A DNA stretch of 64,000 nt from Panopea generosa (GCA_029582155.1 CM055912.1:2418001-2482000), one strand, 5' to 3'; shown: positions 19,449 through 32,612, counted from the first letter of the stretch. Numbers and translations are program-made. Notes: a model not told the origin generated them from the sequence alone.

Positions 19449-21590
19449 TGTGTAACACTTTAACAATCAGAAACATACACAGTTTAGTTATTTTTCTATT
19501 TTCTTTGATCAATTTAGTGCTCTATGTTTAAGATGAATATAACTCAAATTAAATATTAAATACAAACAAAATACGATATACGTAAAACGACGAGTTAAAC
19601 ATAAATGTAAACAACATCAAAATAACCAAAAAACATATATAAGTTTTGAGAGAAATGTTATGCCACACATATTATGTAAAAATTGTGTCAGCATTTTATT
19701 GTTATATAATTTATTTTCTTTGACACTCGCAGATTACAAACAATTTTTGTGTTATAATTTTAAGCGCTTTAGATTTATTTGATATTTGAAAATGGTTTGC
19801 ACATGATGGTGTTAAATAACTAACAATCAAAGTATATTTGATTGAATCTAAATATACACAATTCAAGACTGATTATGGATTAAATATATCTAAAGAATAA
19901 GTTGGCAATTTTCATCTTGCATGAATGTTAACACATTTTATTCTGGTGTTTTCATTAAAGCATTTTAATGTATTTTTGTTGATTAACGTCTCGTAGACTA
20001 ATTCGTGTCAAAACATGTTACATTTTTACAACATATATCATTCTTTAAATAATTGCAAGAGACGATGGATTTGTATAAGTGTTTGTTTTGACAGGTGTCG
20101 CTTTGTTGCATAATGCATATTTCCTGAACTAGTATATGTACATCAAGGGCTTTCGATTTAGCACCTTTTGTTATAACAATGATTGGTATTTAAGATAATC
20201 TATATTTTATCAGATAATTTGATTAGTCAAAATAAATGTTATATTATGTTTGGCTTTAAAACGAGACAGTTAGTTTTGAGAGTTTTAGGAAGAGAGAAGT
20301 CATATTAGAAGCGAGTTAAAAAAATGGTTTTCCACAGTGGATACAGATATCGGATTTCCGAAGAAACAATTTATACATGTTTGCTAAATTTACGTTGATT
20401 GTGAATAACTTAATTAATCATTTTGTCTGGTTATACCGACATAGATAAATAAATATTGGTTCTCCAATGGTCAAAATTGATTACGCTTATTATATTTAAA
20501 AGGAACGAAACTAGAAGTTGGACTTGCGTGTATTTATTTCACCTATTCACCCATATTAAATAAATAGACTAAAACATTACAGCGTAACAGAAATACTCGG
20601 CCACGATTTTCGCCTTGTATTATAACTTTTATAAGAGAGATAATAATTGTTTGATACAATAAAATAACGGATCGCTTAAACATTACAGCGATATACACTC
20701 AAGAGATATGAACATGTCACATATTTAGCACGTGTGTATAATGTAGATATCCCTATTCTACAGTAATTATCGTCTTTTGATTTTATTGGTTGTTTACTTG
20801 AGATGTTACCGTATAATTTGATTCAACATTCGTTGGTGTCATTTATTAATTTCTGAGTAAGTTCCCACTAAACCCTGTGATACATTTTCATATCTCTTCC
20901 TGTGTTGTGTGACCTTTGCTTGTATTTTGTTTTCATTGTTGCTAATATTTCAGCTCCTTTGAGATCATGGTGCGCTACGATGTGCAACAGAAAATAGACT
21001 ACTTCTCTAGTCGGTGTTAGAGGGGGTTCGTGGTGTTCAATTTCTCACTATCTCTTATCTACCAACTCAATAAAACACAATAAAACCGAGCCTCCCATTG
21101 TCTTGTCTAGACTGTGTTCTGCTCTTCCAGCTGATCTCTTTATTATATTAGTATTTGCGTCACTTCGTCTGCCACACACGTGACTTGTTATCGATACAGA
21201 CGTAAGCTCATTGTAATAACTGGTACAGAGGATGATAAATGCTTCATAGTTATATTCACCTCTGCTGCAGACATGTTTTTAATTTGTAACGAAAGTGTAC
21301 ACTCAGTGTTTGTCCACCGTGTCCTATTGTAGCCTTTACGACTTTAGAAGATTTTGACATTATCTGCAAGTAACTGTATTGTATGGCGTTGGGTGTTGCT
21401 TTTAGAAACACTATATGTCTGCTGTACTAATCTTATCAGCACTATTGAATATACATCACGAATAGATTGCCAAACTACAAGCAGCAAAGAAGTCAAATTG
21501 AATACTATTGAACTCTATGAATCCATAAAGAAAGTTTTTTAAAGTAGTTTTTTCCTAGCGGAAATGTATCCGCTGATAAACAAGCACAAT
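19449..21590. other. Unassigned AT-rich stretch
   Basis: I see no gene, RNA or ordered repeat. Stops are dense in all frames; the longest frame (21354-21542, 62 codons) has no recognisable domain. Confidence 0.5.
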
Positions 21591-21595
21591 GACTG

Positions 21596-21641
21596 GCGGT
21601 GGGTGTGGGTGGGTGTGGGTGTGGAGGGGGGGGGGGGGGGG
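21596..21641 (+). repeat. GGGTGT repeat and G16 run
   Basis: Several GGGTGTGGGT units lead into an uninterrupted G16 (21626-21641). The tract can form G-quadruplexes on the plus strand, and run length is uncertain in any read data. Confidence 0.75.
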
Positions 21642-21762
21642 TTGACCATATTTGTTGTTTAAAGACAATGCAGTGATATCCCTAAATGTTTTATAACATG
21701 AAGCCATTACATGCTCTAAAATACTCATCTATCAAAACCCAATTAAAGTCACTTTTTAACAC

Positions 21763-21861
21763 CAGTGATGTAATATTGCAGTATATGCTGTGCCACAGTG
21801 ATGTAATATTGCAGTATATGCTGTGCCACAGTGATGTAATATTGCAGTATTTGCCATGCCA
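21763..21861 (+). repeat. 33-bp direct repeat, three units
   Basis: CAGTGATGTAATATTGCAGT followed by ATATGCTGTGCCA starts at 21763, 21796 and 21829. The 33-bp period keeps frames open on both strands; no protein is inferred. Confidence 0.85.
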
Positions 21862-22305
21862 GTTTTTGCTCTGCTCATCTGCAGCAAGAGATCACAGTTC
21901 CTGTGAACCATTTTGAAAATATTACGAACCAAATTACATAGGACTCTTTTGTAGCACAAGACTTGTGATACCGTCACTCAAAACACGTACAACTGTGTAA
22001 TGAGACGCTTTCCGTTTCTTTCGCTTGTTTTGTTTTCCGTTAATCAATTATTAACAATGTGACCAGGCGCCAAATTCATAACACAAGCTATTATAAAATT
22101 ATGCCAACTTTAGACATAACAGAGATGATGTCATTCTCACTTTTACCGGGTTATAATGCGAGCATAAAAGTGATAATTATAATACGCAGAACATTTATTA
22201 AAATTGGCATGATTTTGTCAACACCGTGTGTCGACATCTCCTTTGTTATGCAGAATATACAGCAACCTATTTTCCCGGAAAGTAAACTTACACTGAGAAT
22301 ATTCA

Positions 22306-22793
22306 GAAACACGTATAACATGTTATATAACGTGACCATAAATCACACGAATACCATGTTATATAACGCAGAAACATGTATGACATGTAATATAACACAA
22401 AAACACGTATAACATTTTATATAACGTGACCATGAATCACACGTATAACATGTTATATAATGCAGAAACACGTATAACATGTTATATAACGTGACCATGA
22501 ATCACACGTATAACATGTTATGTAACATGACCATAAATCAAACGTATACCATGTTATATAACGCAGAAACATGTATTACATGTTATATAACACAGAACTA
22601 CGTTTAACATGTTATATAACGTGGCCATAAATCACACGTATAACACGTTATATAACGCAGAAACACGTATAACATGTTATATAACGTGACCATGAATCAC
22701 ACGTATAACATGTTATGTAACATGACCATAAATCAAACGTATACCATGTTATATAACGCAGAAACACGTATAACATGTTATATAACGCAGAAA
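22306..22793 (+). repeat. Composite minisatellite with AACATGTTATATAACGT palindromic core
   Basis: Two alternating modules repeat: one with CAGAAACACGTATAACATG and one with TGACCATGAATCACACGTAT, each followed by TTATATAACG. The core ACGTATAACATGTTATATAACGT is largely self-complementary, so each unit could extrude a small cruciform. About 14 cores are present. Non-coding. Confidence 0.85.
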
Positions 22794-22817
22794 TTCATAG
22801 TTATGTCTATTATATGA

Positions 22818-23030
22818 TTAAATACTAGAATGAAACATTTGTTCTACGGTGCTTATATTCAATCTACATTGGACTATTGCTCAACTGTTTGGTACTGGTA
22901 CGATTTTAAATACTAATATGATACTTAATGCGGCTAGACTGAGGTCGGCATATAAAGCTCCCTACATTGAACTTTTTAAAAACACTGATTCTCAATCTTT
23001 TCTGACAGATATATCTTTCAAAATCTGACA
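22818..23030 (+). pseudogene. Non-LTR retrotransposon reverse transcriptase, C-terminal relic
   Basis: From 22830 the frame reads FYGAYIQSTLDYCSTVW, which fits the region near the end of CR1/Jockey-type reverse transcriptases (typically an aromatic-rich AYIxSxLxYCSxVW motif). A stop follows. After a frame change the downstream text reads RSAYKAPYIELFK, fitting the usual alignment a few tens of residues later. Stops and at least one frameshift interrupt the piece, there is no endonuclease or catalytic domain, and the copy is dead. Clade assignment is uncertain. Confidence 0.6.
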
Positions 23031-23239
23031 ACTGAATAAAATAAAAAAATGTTACTTTTAAATATGTGTGCAAAGAATTTCGAATTGCTTACTATCTTTC
23101 TCATGAAAGATTTTACATTTTTTGCCATTGCTAACATAGATGTGGATTTAGCAGGTATCTGCTCTTCGTTATCTATATGTCTAAATAATCTTGTCATTAT
23201 CAATTTTAATGTGTTTTAAGTGTATATTATATTATTATT

Positions 23240-23860
23240 ACTAGTAGTAGTTGTTGTTGTACTACTATTCATTGATCTATAGGGGGACTCGAGAAGCTGA
23301 CCTTTTGTTTTATAGTAAATACAGCTAGAGTCATTATATATGTTTTTCAGTAGTTAAAAATTTAAAATACCCGTTTTGTCTAATGATGCGGTCTATTTTG
23401 CCAGAGTGAGCCAAGGAACTGACTAAAAAAGGTTGCAGATTAAAAGCATGCTCCGTTCAAATACTTTTTTTTAAATAAAATGTTTGCCTTGTATTTGCGG
23501 TAGGACAATCGACTTATCAATTTCAGGTCTCATTGCACCAATGAAACTGGACGCCATATATAACGGATGGAGCTATACCTCACTTTCTACATTCATCCTT
23601 GTCTTATCTTTCTAAAATATCACAAATATTACGTACAATAAGTCGGTTATTAATCCATCATTATTAGACTTAACATCAAGCAGTTTTATTATGACTAACC
23701 TTTCAAACAATCTCATGTAATTATAACAAATACGGATTCATTTCTTGGCGTGTTTATTCCGCATAATCTCTTTATGCTGTTTTTGTCTGATCTTTTACAT
23801 TGATTACTTAAAATTTGTAAGCGTTCAAGACAGAAATATGTCAGTAACATGAACACAACA
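23240..23860. other. Unassigned AT-rich stretch
   Basis: No supported feature apart from short TAG/TTG simple sequence near 23225-23260. Confidence 0.45.
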
Positions 23861-23865
23861 CTTAA

Positions 23866-23960
23866 ACGCGGCGGTAGTGTCATGGATAAAGTGTTGGGAG
23901 CTCACACCAGAGGTCGCGGGTTCAATTCCTATTTCGACCTGATACTGTAACCGGGGTGTG
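23866..23960 (+). mobile_element. tRNA-derived SINE head (family E)
   Basis: An A-box-like TAGTGTCATGGATAAAGTG is followed by GGTCGCGGGTTCAATTCC, with a B box (GGTTCAATTCC) at 23919-23929. Spacing is tRNA-like, but the acceptor arms do not pair well, so a functional tRNA is unlikely. ACCGGGGTGTGTATAAGCGG follows as non-tRNA body. Confidence 0.6.
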
Positions 23961-23969
23961 TATAAGCGG

Positions 23970-25699
23970 TGGGCATCTTCCATGTTGCTGGTGTTTTGTT
24001 GTTAATGCAATACTTAAAGTCCAATATATTGCAAAATATTGTAGAAAATCCTTGCATCAGTTAATAGTGTAATATGTCACATCCCTTTTTATTTTCTTCG
24101 TAACGTAAATAAAAAAGTTCTGAAATTCAAAATATAATTTCGATTAATTCCATCTTTTGCAGCTTGTCCCAGACATGCCTACAAATAAACTCTCGATATC
24201 TTAATCCGCGCGCAAGCGTTTCACGTGGTATTAGAAAACTACGTGATAAACGTAACCAATTGAAGTGCAGAAACTGGGCACATGATCAAGTAAACCATCT
24301 GGGCATGTGAGCAAGAAACCCTAATCAAACGAAGAAGCAAATTGTATGAATTTGTTATCGAAATTTAGTCAAAGGGTGACATTGCGTCATAAATATGCCA
24401 GGCCATCAAATAATTAGTCAATGTGCGAAAACCAATTCATAACGAAGTGATAGCAATTTGAATCGGATGAATGTACCAGTAAGATATAAAAAAGCTAACT
24501 TTTATATGAATTAAAACAATATGTTTTACAATCATGATTACCATGCTTCCCAAAAATATAAAAAATAACACACAAAACTAAAAAAAATAGCTCTAAAAAA
24601 TCAAGAAATATTTATATTAACCATATTTGTAGTCATATATGGTCGAATAAATATTAAAGCAAATAATTTGTTGTCGTCTTTTAAAAAATCTTTCCCATAA
24701 TTTCAAATCAATTTTTCTTTCTAGAAAACTATAGAGTATATATAACAAGGATCGTTATATTTTTTATCACGACAAATTTGAAATTATGGAAAAGTTTTTT
24801 TAATACATGACAGCATATTATTTGTCTTTTTTTTATATAAAATAAATTGTATATATGCTAGTTTATGTCTTACAAATATTTTAAATATTTACGAATTGTT
24901 TCATAAAATGTGTCACGTGATAATACATATATTGTATGTAATGAGACACATTATATGTTTAAGTTACAAATACGGAAATCTTGAATCTTGAACCTTTGCT
25001 ATTTCTTCGACCATTTAAGACAATAAAAATGGTTAATATAAACATGTCAACCATTTATAAGAAACATGACCTTTCCTAAAAAGAAACAAAATTAAGAGTC
25101 TGCAGTTTTTCTGGGGTAATTCAATTTGATATTTAGATTATCATGTATTTTTATTTCTTAATGATAATGAGACGTTTTTTTATCCATAGTAATAAACAAA
25201 ATTTAAAATATTTAAACCGTTTTTTCCCGATACTTCCATTAAATGCAGCAGTGATGCTCTTTACCACATATCGAACCTACCCATAGTTAACAATGTTGAC
25301 ATAGACGTTACATAACTGTTGTTTTGATTTACACCTTTGAATGAGAGATAACGAAAACACAACTTATTAGCAGACACGTTTATTAGTGCCAAGGCCAAAT
25401 TCAAAATGTAATGGTATACATAAATCAAAGTGAACGAACACGTAATTGGTAAAGTATAATCATTAAGGCAATTTCAAGTGCCTGCCAAAACATGAACTAA
25501 ATTGTATTGACATTACGTAACTAGAACTTAAAGTGCAGCAAAATAAATTAATTCTATTTTTGCAGGTCCTCATTTAAGAATTGAAAGTGCTGCAGTAGCT
25601 ATATCGGTGTTCAGATCCATCACAACTTTGCACGCGCCAAGGTCGGTAGCTGTCTGAACACGTGGACTAAGGACTCCATTACAGTTATTTGCTAACCTA
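23970..25699. other. Unassigned AT-rich stretch
   Basis: Very AT-rich, stop-dense, no ordered repeat or RNA recognised. Confidence 0.5.
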
Positions 25700-26356
25700 C
25701 CAAGTAGTTGATGTTTATACTCATGGTAATTGTACACAATTATGGCAATTACACAAGTAGTTGATTTGTGTACTCATGGTAATTGTACACAATTATGGCA
25801 ATTACAAAAGTAGTTGATTTGTGTACTCATGGTAATTGTACACAATTATACAATTATGGCAATTACACAAGTAGTTGATTTGTGTACTCATGGTAATTGT
25901 ACACAATTATGGCAATTACACAAGTAGTTGATTTGTGTACTTATGGTAATTGTACACAATTATGGCAATTACACAAGTAGTTGATTTGTGTACTCATGGT
26001 AATTGTACACAATTATGGCAATTACAAAAGTAGTTGATTTGTGTACTCATGGTAATTGTACACAATTATATAATTATGGCAATAACACATGTAGTTGATT
26101 TGTGTACTCATGGTAATTGTACACAATTATGGTAATTACACAAGTAGTTGATGTGTATACTCATGGTAATTGTACACAATTATGGCAATTACACAAGTAG
26201 TTGATTTGTGTACTCATGGTAATTGTACACAATTATGGCAATTACACAAGTAGTTGATGTGTACAATCATGGTAATTGTACACAATTATGGCAATTACAC
26301 AAGTAGTTGATGTGTATACTCATGGTAATTGTACACAATTATGGCAATTACACAAA
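25700..26356 (+). repeat. 53-bp minisatellite, ~12 units
   Basis: The unit reads CAAGTAGTTGATTTGTGTAC, then TCATGGTAATTGTACACAAT, then TATGGCAATTACA. Each carries TAATTGT-AC-ACAATTA, a 7-bp stem with a 2-base loop. Two units (near 25848 and 26068) have an extra AATTATA-type insertion of about 7 bp. Non-coding. Confidence 0.93.
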
Positions 26357-26359
26357 TCA

Positions 26360-28700
26360 TGGCAAGTTTTACATGCGTATTGTAATTGTATATCTATAGC
26401 ATGAACATTTTTACATTATTTAAAGGTAAGTGAACTCATTCATGTTAACATTTATATATTGATGATATTTGAACACATTTGGTAAGTTCTACAACTATGT
26501 TTATTTTGTATGATAATGATAACTGAGCACACTTATGATAATTTTATAAAGTCTGCATACATCCTTGGTACACACTCTTGATTATTGCATATAATGATAC
26601 ACATGATAATTTCACCCTATTTTAACACTGCTTTAGTATATCAAAGGTTTGTTCAGATCCAATTGACCCTTCTGAACTATACGGTGGATATTTTCATTAA
26701 GTCGAAACTCCAATGATTATTGGGATTCACCTCGATAAACTCTTTATTCATAACCCGATGCTCTCGTGACCTTAAATTTAGTAGAATTATTGTTCGATTA
26801 CTTATTGAGCTTATTACAAAGGTGGAATTGTCATCATTATCCCAGGAAACATGTCAAAGCCTGATTGATGAGCTCTGATATCGTGTGTACACGGGTGTTA
26901 TATTGAAGAAAATATAACCCCATTAAATGTTACTCGGTACGTGCCTATATTTTTACAAATGTATATTGACCTAAATACTGACTATGCATTTGTTTCGTCC
27001 TAGCAATTTACAAAACACAAGACAGTTCTTAACTGGATTTTGATTGCACAAAAAGAAATGTACAGATCAGATGTTACAAACAGTCTGGAAAACAAAAACA
27101 CATGTTTAGATTTTTATTTTTTATATTAAAACAAAACAATATATATATTTGCACACAATATATAAAAGGATCAGAACGAAAGATTAGATTTTATAGAGTT
27201 TTTATCTTTGAAGAACTTACATACCCAATAACACCATTTACAACGTGGAATTTAAAAGCGAAGAAGTAATTAGATGATCTCGATTCTTTACCAAGAGACA
27301 ATCAATTACACCTACGAACGCACTCAGGTGATGTTTTCGTGCTTCATGGACGCAATGAAAGCATTCAACCGAACCTTTATCTATGTCATTCTCTAGTTAC
27401 TATATCATCTAAGTATACGTGGCTTAACAACATTACTTGGCCCCTCAATTGTAAGGACATTTGCCAACTCGCTTCCAAATCCAGCAGGGAAGACAAAGAC
27501 GACTTTGGTTACCGTGTCTGTTTACCATTCTGATAAACTCCTGCATATGCTGGGAGCTTCAAACCATCGATTTAAATTCAACAATGTGCCACTTTATAAG
27601 ACACTTTTTTACTGATTATTGGTGAACTCTTTTAACCGCTGAATACATCATATGGACTTAGACTAGGAACCAGGGGGTCAAAATGGTAGTACCCGAAAGT
27701 AGTTCCATAGAAAATTGACAGTGGTCGTTCAAGATGGTGTGAGTGTGAAAATGCACTTGACAGGTACTATTGCAATGTAAAATTGTGAAGGGAATGTATT
27801 TTCCCAGAGCATGGTGCAGAATTGAGTGGACTGGTAGCTATAACACACAGATGGTACTATTTCTTAGACGGTAAGAATTTTGCATAATTTTGCTGATTTG
27901 AATGTATATGAAATAGGGACACCTACTTTCGCTTTGAGCAAAATTGTGAAATTGGAAGCAGTTAATGCCCATATTTTTAACTATTTTTTTGTGTTCTGCT
28001 TGAATTGAATATGAATTCTGGAAATTCTCATGGAGTTTGGAGCACAATTGTAAGTGTGACAGTCTACTGTGCTAATATTACGGTCTATGTGAAATTAATG
28101 GTGGGCCAGCTTCATATACAGTCGCAGATGTGTTGATATCAATATAGTTGTTTTAACCACTGCAGTTCCAGTATATACCGTCGTGTTGATACCAATATAC
28201 TTGTCAGTGGCAGTACTCAATTCTAAATTAATGCGTCGACATCAACCACAATTTCCGGCCGTTTAAAGATAAAACTAGAAAATTTCAACACATGTTGTCC
28301 ATTATTGACTAAGTCGTTAGGAGAAGACATATGCCCTTAATTGTTACGGTTTATTTTACAAAAGTAACAGACCTTAAACATACAATGTATATACTTGCCT
28401 GTATTCCACTGTAAGAACCAAGCTCTCCCTGCTTGTGTCACATAGCAATGCGATTCGTCAGTTGCTTCAGAAATTGAATGACGTCATATATTGGTTAGCG
28501 TTACAGTTCTATGGAATGGTGTTAAGCAAACATGATTCGTGAGACATCCTGGTCTGGGATGGACCATTATCAGTCCATCTGTTCTCTAACATGCTAGATC
28601 CGCAGTAAAACATAGTTCAATCTACAATTAACAATCGGAAACCTTTAAGCAAAATGAGAAAAGCTCAATTTGATTCAAGGAAATAAAGTGTGTTTAAAGG
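26360..28700. other. Unassigned stretch
   Basis: No gene or tandem repeat is recognised. A 64-codon plus frame (27339-27533) has balanced amino acids but no domain I can name. A small hairpin ATGGAC...GTCCAT lies near 28560-28580. Confidence 0.45.
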
Positions 28701-28704
28701 TGAA

Positions 28705-28885
28705 CATGTAACTGTCTGTTATTTATATCAGTGTAAGGAACGGAAATAAAACGGCGTTAAACTGTATGATGGCAGTCTGTACAAACAGGTTTATTATGAG
28801 AGGCGAAATAAATCTGGCGTTTATTACAATCGAAAACTTCCATTTTCTGAATAATAATCAGGTTAAGACAAGTTAAGTTTTGTTA
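28705..28885 (+). repeat. Dispersed repeat C, longest copy
   Basis: CTGTCTGTTATTTATATCAG, then AATAAAACGGCGTTAAACTG, GTCTGTACAAACAGGTTTAT and AATAATAATCAGGTTAAG. The first part aligns with 55405-55510 and the second with 7838-7965, so three partial copies define one element. Type unknown; GGCGTTAAAC resembles common SINE 3' ends. Confidence 0.55.
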
Positions 28886-31085
28886 TGTTCTGTACTTGAT
28901 CGGTTTTACAAATTGCTTTGCTCATTTTTATTTAAAACATTTTAATTCCAGACAATTTTATTATTTGCACCTTGAATATCTTTTGCTTTTTGGTGGCATC
29001 AGGGAACCTACATTAAAGTTTGAATACATTTCTCAATTTACATAAAAATATAACCGTACAAGTGTTCAAATTACTTGATAAATGATATAAAGACACAATT
29101 AACCAAAGTACAGTCTTTTAACCACCAACGAAAAAGCAGGGAAGTCTATGCCTGTCCCACAATAAATAACAATTGAACGCTTACTAAACTGTGACGTCAT
29201 TCAAACTTTCAGTTGAAGCAACTGACCAATGAACGTGCTCAAATACAACTTTCCCAACATTGCTATTCAATGGAGCCTATCGGGAGAGCTGAGTCCGTAC
29301 CACAGACTAAACAAAGCAGCATGGACATAATTAACAAACAGAATAATTACAAAGTACAATACATACATACAGAAGAAGAGGACGGCAAGCACGTGTGTAT
29401 CGTGCCAAACACATAAATATCCAAGTATATAAATATGTAATAAGGAAGATTACTTTACGAAATAATGCATTTGATGCACCTCGTCGATTATCCTTATTTG
29501 TCTGATAGCGAAAGATTACGGAAATTGCTGAGTATGTACGATTGGCACGGATATGAGGCAATCTGTTCCCAGTAGAAGGAGTGCATAACAGATTCACAAA
29601 ACATTGGTTTATACAGAATAAAATGTGTTATGAGATTTCATTTAAATGGAGTTAAACACCATTTTCAAACTATAACATATTATATATATTGCAGTTTTAT
29701 TGGTGGTAGAAGACCTCATACCTATGAGCCTGATATCCGTATAGGCGCCATAACTCTGGCAGTAATAATTGACAGTCCAACGTTTTATTTGAGATGACTG
29801 CTGCAAAAATTGGTGAAGATTAAATGAAACACGCAAATGCTATAGTGCTATAATTTTGGTCACATATTGATCATAACTCTGACATTGTTATCAGTACTTA
29901 TAGCAAGTTTACCAACGAATGTACGGCGGGGGAAGAACGGGCGACGACCACTGGTAGAAAAGCTATTATTCACTTAATATAAACCTGAATAGTTAATGTC
30001 TACATAATTTACTACTTGAAATACATAAATCTATACAATTTACAATGTTAACCTCATAATGAAGAGTTTAAAGTTAAAAAAACGCACACAAACAGAAATA
30101 AAAATCCATCAAAAATATTCTCATTGATCCGCAAACACCAGTTCTTATATATAAACAATAAGAAACACCAAAAGTGTAAACAATTGACGGAGAAGAACAT
30201 ACATATATCACAAATATATATTTGTTCATTTATAGATAAATCACTTGGATAGCAGGGATAAGTGCAGTTTATTAAAAACAATTGCCAACCATGACGCATG
30301 GATGAGGCAAAACATATATCTAATATTGTGGAATTTATTGCAGCGTGTGCTGCAGTTGGATATATTCTATGGATATGACATTTCGAAACTTTAAAAGAAT
30401 AAATCATGTAAAAATAAGTGTATGTGAAAGGTTAGATAAACTTCAGTAAGCTGGCAATTAGAAGATCTGCATGCTCTTTTGCATTCATTTAGATAATGTA
30501 AACTTTGTAACTAGAATGTCATTGAGTCAGAATACCATTTTTGCTGTCTTGTATTAAATACAAGGCTATTCGAACTAAATATTTAAGCCGCATAGCTTGG
30601 CTAAAACTCAATATATTTACATGTCTGAAATAAATTTATACAAGAAACTCATGTTATAAGAAAATACCCTTGAAAGTACGATTGTTTCGAAAGAATAATA
30701 GTCATGTAATGTATATTTAAATGGGTTATGTATGCAAAGTATTGTTTATTACAATATGTATTGTCTTTGTCATATTATTTTGTAAAATCTTGTAAATGGT
30801 CGAAGGCAAACTTTGCCGATTGCTGAATTGCAGAAGTAAGAGTGAACTATGCGAGCCTATAGTTTATCATGCATGTGGAATTTAAAACACTTACAGACTG
30901 AAAAACTTGGTTCCGCAGGTAGTTTCATCGGGAGTCGTTTTTTGTTATTTAGTCACTCGGATTGTTGTAAAAAAAAAATGGCGTGTATTATAACATCTCT
31001 TATGAACTGAAGTTAAAATGTTGTAGATTAGATCATTTATAATAGTTTTCTCACACTTCCATGCTCGATCTTCCGCGATATTCCT
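28886..31085. other. Unassigned AT-rich stretch
   Basis: Only short frames without recognisable domains (up to 117 codons on the minus strand at 30054-30407, rich in hydrophobic residues encoded by AT-rich codons). No RNA gene or ordered repeat is seen. Confidence 0.45.
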
Positions 31086-31089
31086 TTTC

Positions 31090-31177
31090 AATAAATGTAT
31101 CTACGCTAGGCTGATATCAATAAATGTATCTACGCTAGGCTGATATCAATAAATGTATCTACGCTAGGCTGATATCA
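31090..31177 (+). repeat. 29-bp direct repeat, three identical units
   Basis: AATAAATGTATCTACGCTAG followed by GCTGATATC occurs three times without a mismatch, implying recent duplication. Confidence 0.9.
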
Positions 31178-31489
31178 AACGAATGTTTTTTATTTACAAG
31201 AAATACAATTTTGGATTTTTTATTATTGTATTTGTCTACACTAAGCAAAAGAAATGATACACAACAACTGTTATCAGGCTTCCTGGAATGGGTAGCACAA
31301 CGTGACTATGATTTAACATGTAGACCTGGTCGAATATTTGCTATCCGTGCATTCATTATTGTGGAAGAAACAGCCGATGAGTATCTGCTGTAAAAGTGAT
31401 ATAGTTTTACAATTTACAAAAAAATGACTAAAACTGACAACTTAATATTGAAATAAACATGCCTGAAAATAAAACTTGTCTAATTAACG

Positions 31490-31600
31490 ACACTGGATCG
31501 ATGGTGCAGTAGATAGGACGTTGGCCGTTTATGATAGGGTTGCGAGTTCGATTTCCAGATTGATCCTACGGCCTTTAAAAAACCCAGTAAGGATTACTCA
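31490..31600 (+). mobile_element. tRNA-derived SINE head (family F)
   Basis: GGATCGATGGTGCAGTAGAT serves as an A-box region and GTTCGATTTCC (31546-31556) as a B box, with CCTTTAAAAAACCCAG downstream. The cloverleaf is degenerate, so this is a retroposed element rather than a tRNA gene. Confidence 0.55.
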
Positions 31601-31699
31601 GGAAGCAGGCTCCAAAGAACGCTTCATCTAAATTCTGAGCTTACTTCGTAATTGCGTAATATATATATATACAGTTGATACTCACCAACTCGAACTCTG

Positions 31700-31996
31700 A
31701 TATTTCGAATTTCCGGTTATCTCAAATTTGAAGTTCGGTCCCGTTTTTTCCCCTTTTATTTCTATATTAATTAACTCCGGATATATCAAATTCCAGTATT
31801 TCGAATTATTCACTATTTCGAATCTGTTTTTGGGTCCCTTCATCCTAAAATCTATTGATTTCTCACTCGTTATTTCGAATTTTTATCACCGCGTAAAGAT
31901 GTAAGGCAAACCGTCGAAGGTGATAATTTCTGTAATTTATCGCTTCATGTGTCGGTACTGGCAGGTAAGTTAATTGTGTCATCAAATTGTTATGAT
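31700..31996 (+). repeat. Duplicated pogo-element segment, copy 1
   Basis: It matches 33721-34017 with about three substitutions in 296 bp by my reading (for example CCTTTTATT against CCTTCTATT). The two copies flank the 1.7-kb insert as direct repeats. Confidence 0.9.
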
Positions 31997-32004
31997 TACA
32001 GACA

Positions 32005-32612
32005 AGATTAGGACTGGCTCCACCCCGGAAGATTAATACTGGCTCCACCCCGGAAGATTAGTACTGGCTCCACCCCGGAAGATTAGTACTGGCTCCACCC
32101 CGGAAGATTAGTACTGGCTCCACCCCGGAAGATTAGAACTGGCTCCACCCCGGAAGAGTAGTACTGGCTCCACCCTGGAAGATTAGTACTTGCTCCACCC
32201 CGGAAGATTAGTACTGGCTCCACCCTGGAAGATTAGTACTGGCTCCACCCTGGAAGATTAGTACTGGTTCCACCCCGGAAGATTAGGACTGGCTCCACCC
32301 AGGAAGATTAGTACTGGCTCCACCCTGGAAGATTAGTACTGGCTCTACCCTGGAAGATTAGTACTTGCTCTACCATGGAAGATTAGTACTGGCTCCACCC
32401 TGGAAGATTAGTACTGGCTCCACCCTGGAAGATTAGTACTGGCACTACCCTGGAAGATTAGTACTGGCTCCACCCTGGAAGATTAGTACTGGCTGCACCT
32501 GGAAGATTAGTACTGGCTCTACTCTGGAAGATAAGTACTGGCTCTACCTTGGAAAATTAGTACTGGCTGCACCCTTGAAGATTAGTACTGGCTCCACCAT
32601 GGAAAACTTCGA
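32005..32612 (+). repeat. 25-bp minisatellite, ~24 units (copy of part of 35241-36766)
   Basis: The unit is AGTACTGGCTCCACCC followed by (c/t)GGAAGATT. Variants TACTTGCTC, GGCTGCACC and GAAGAGTAG appear in the same order as in the downstream array. Confidence 0.93.
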
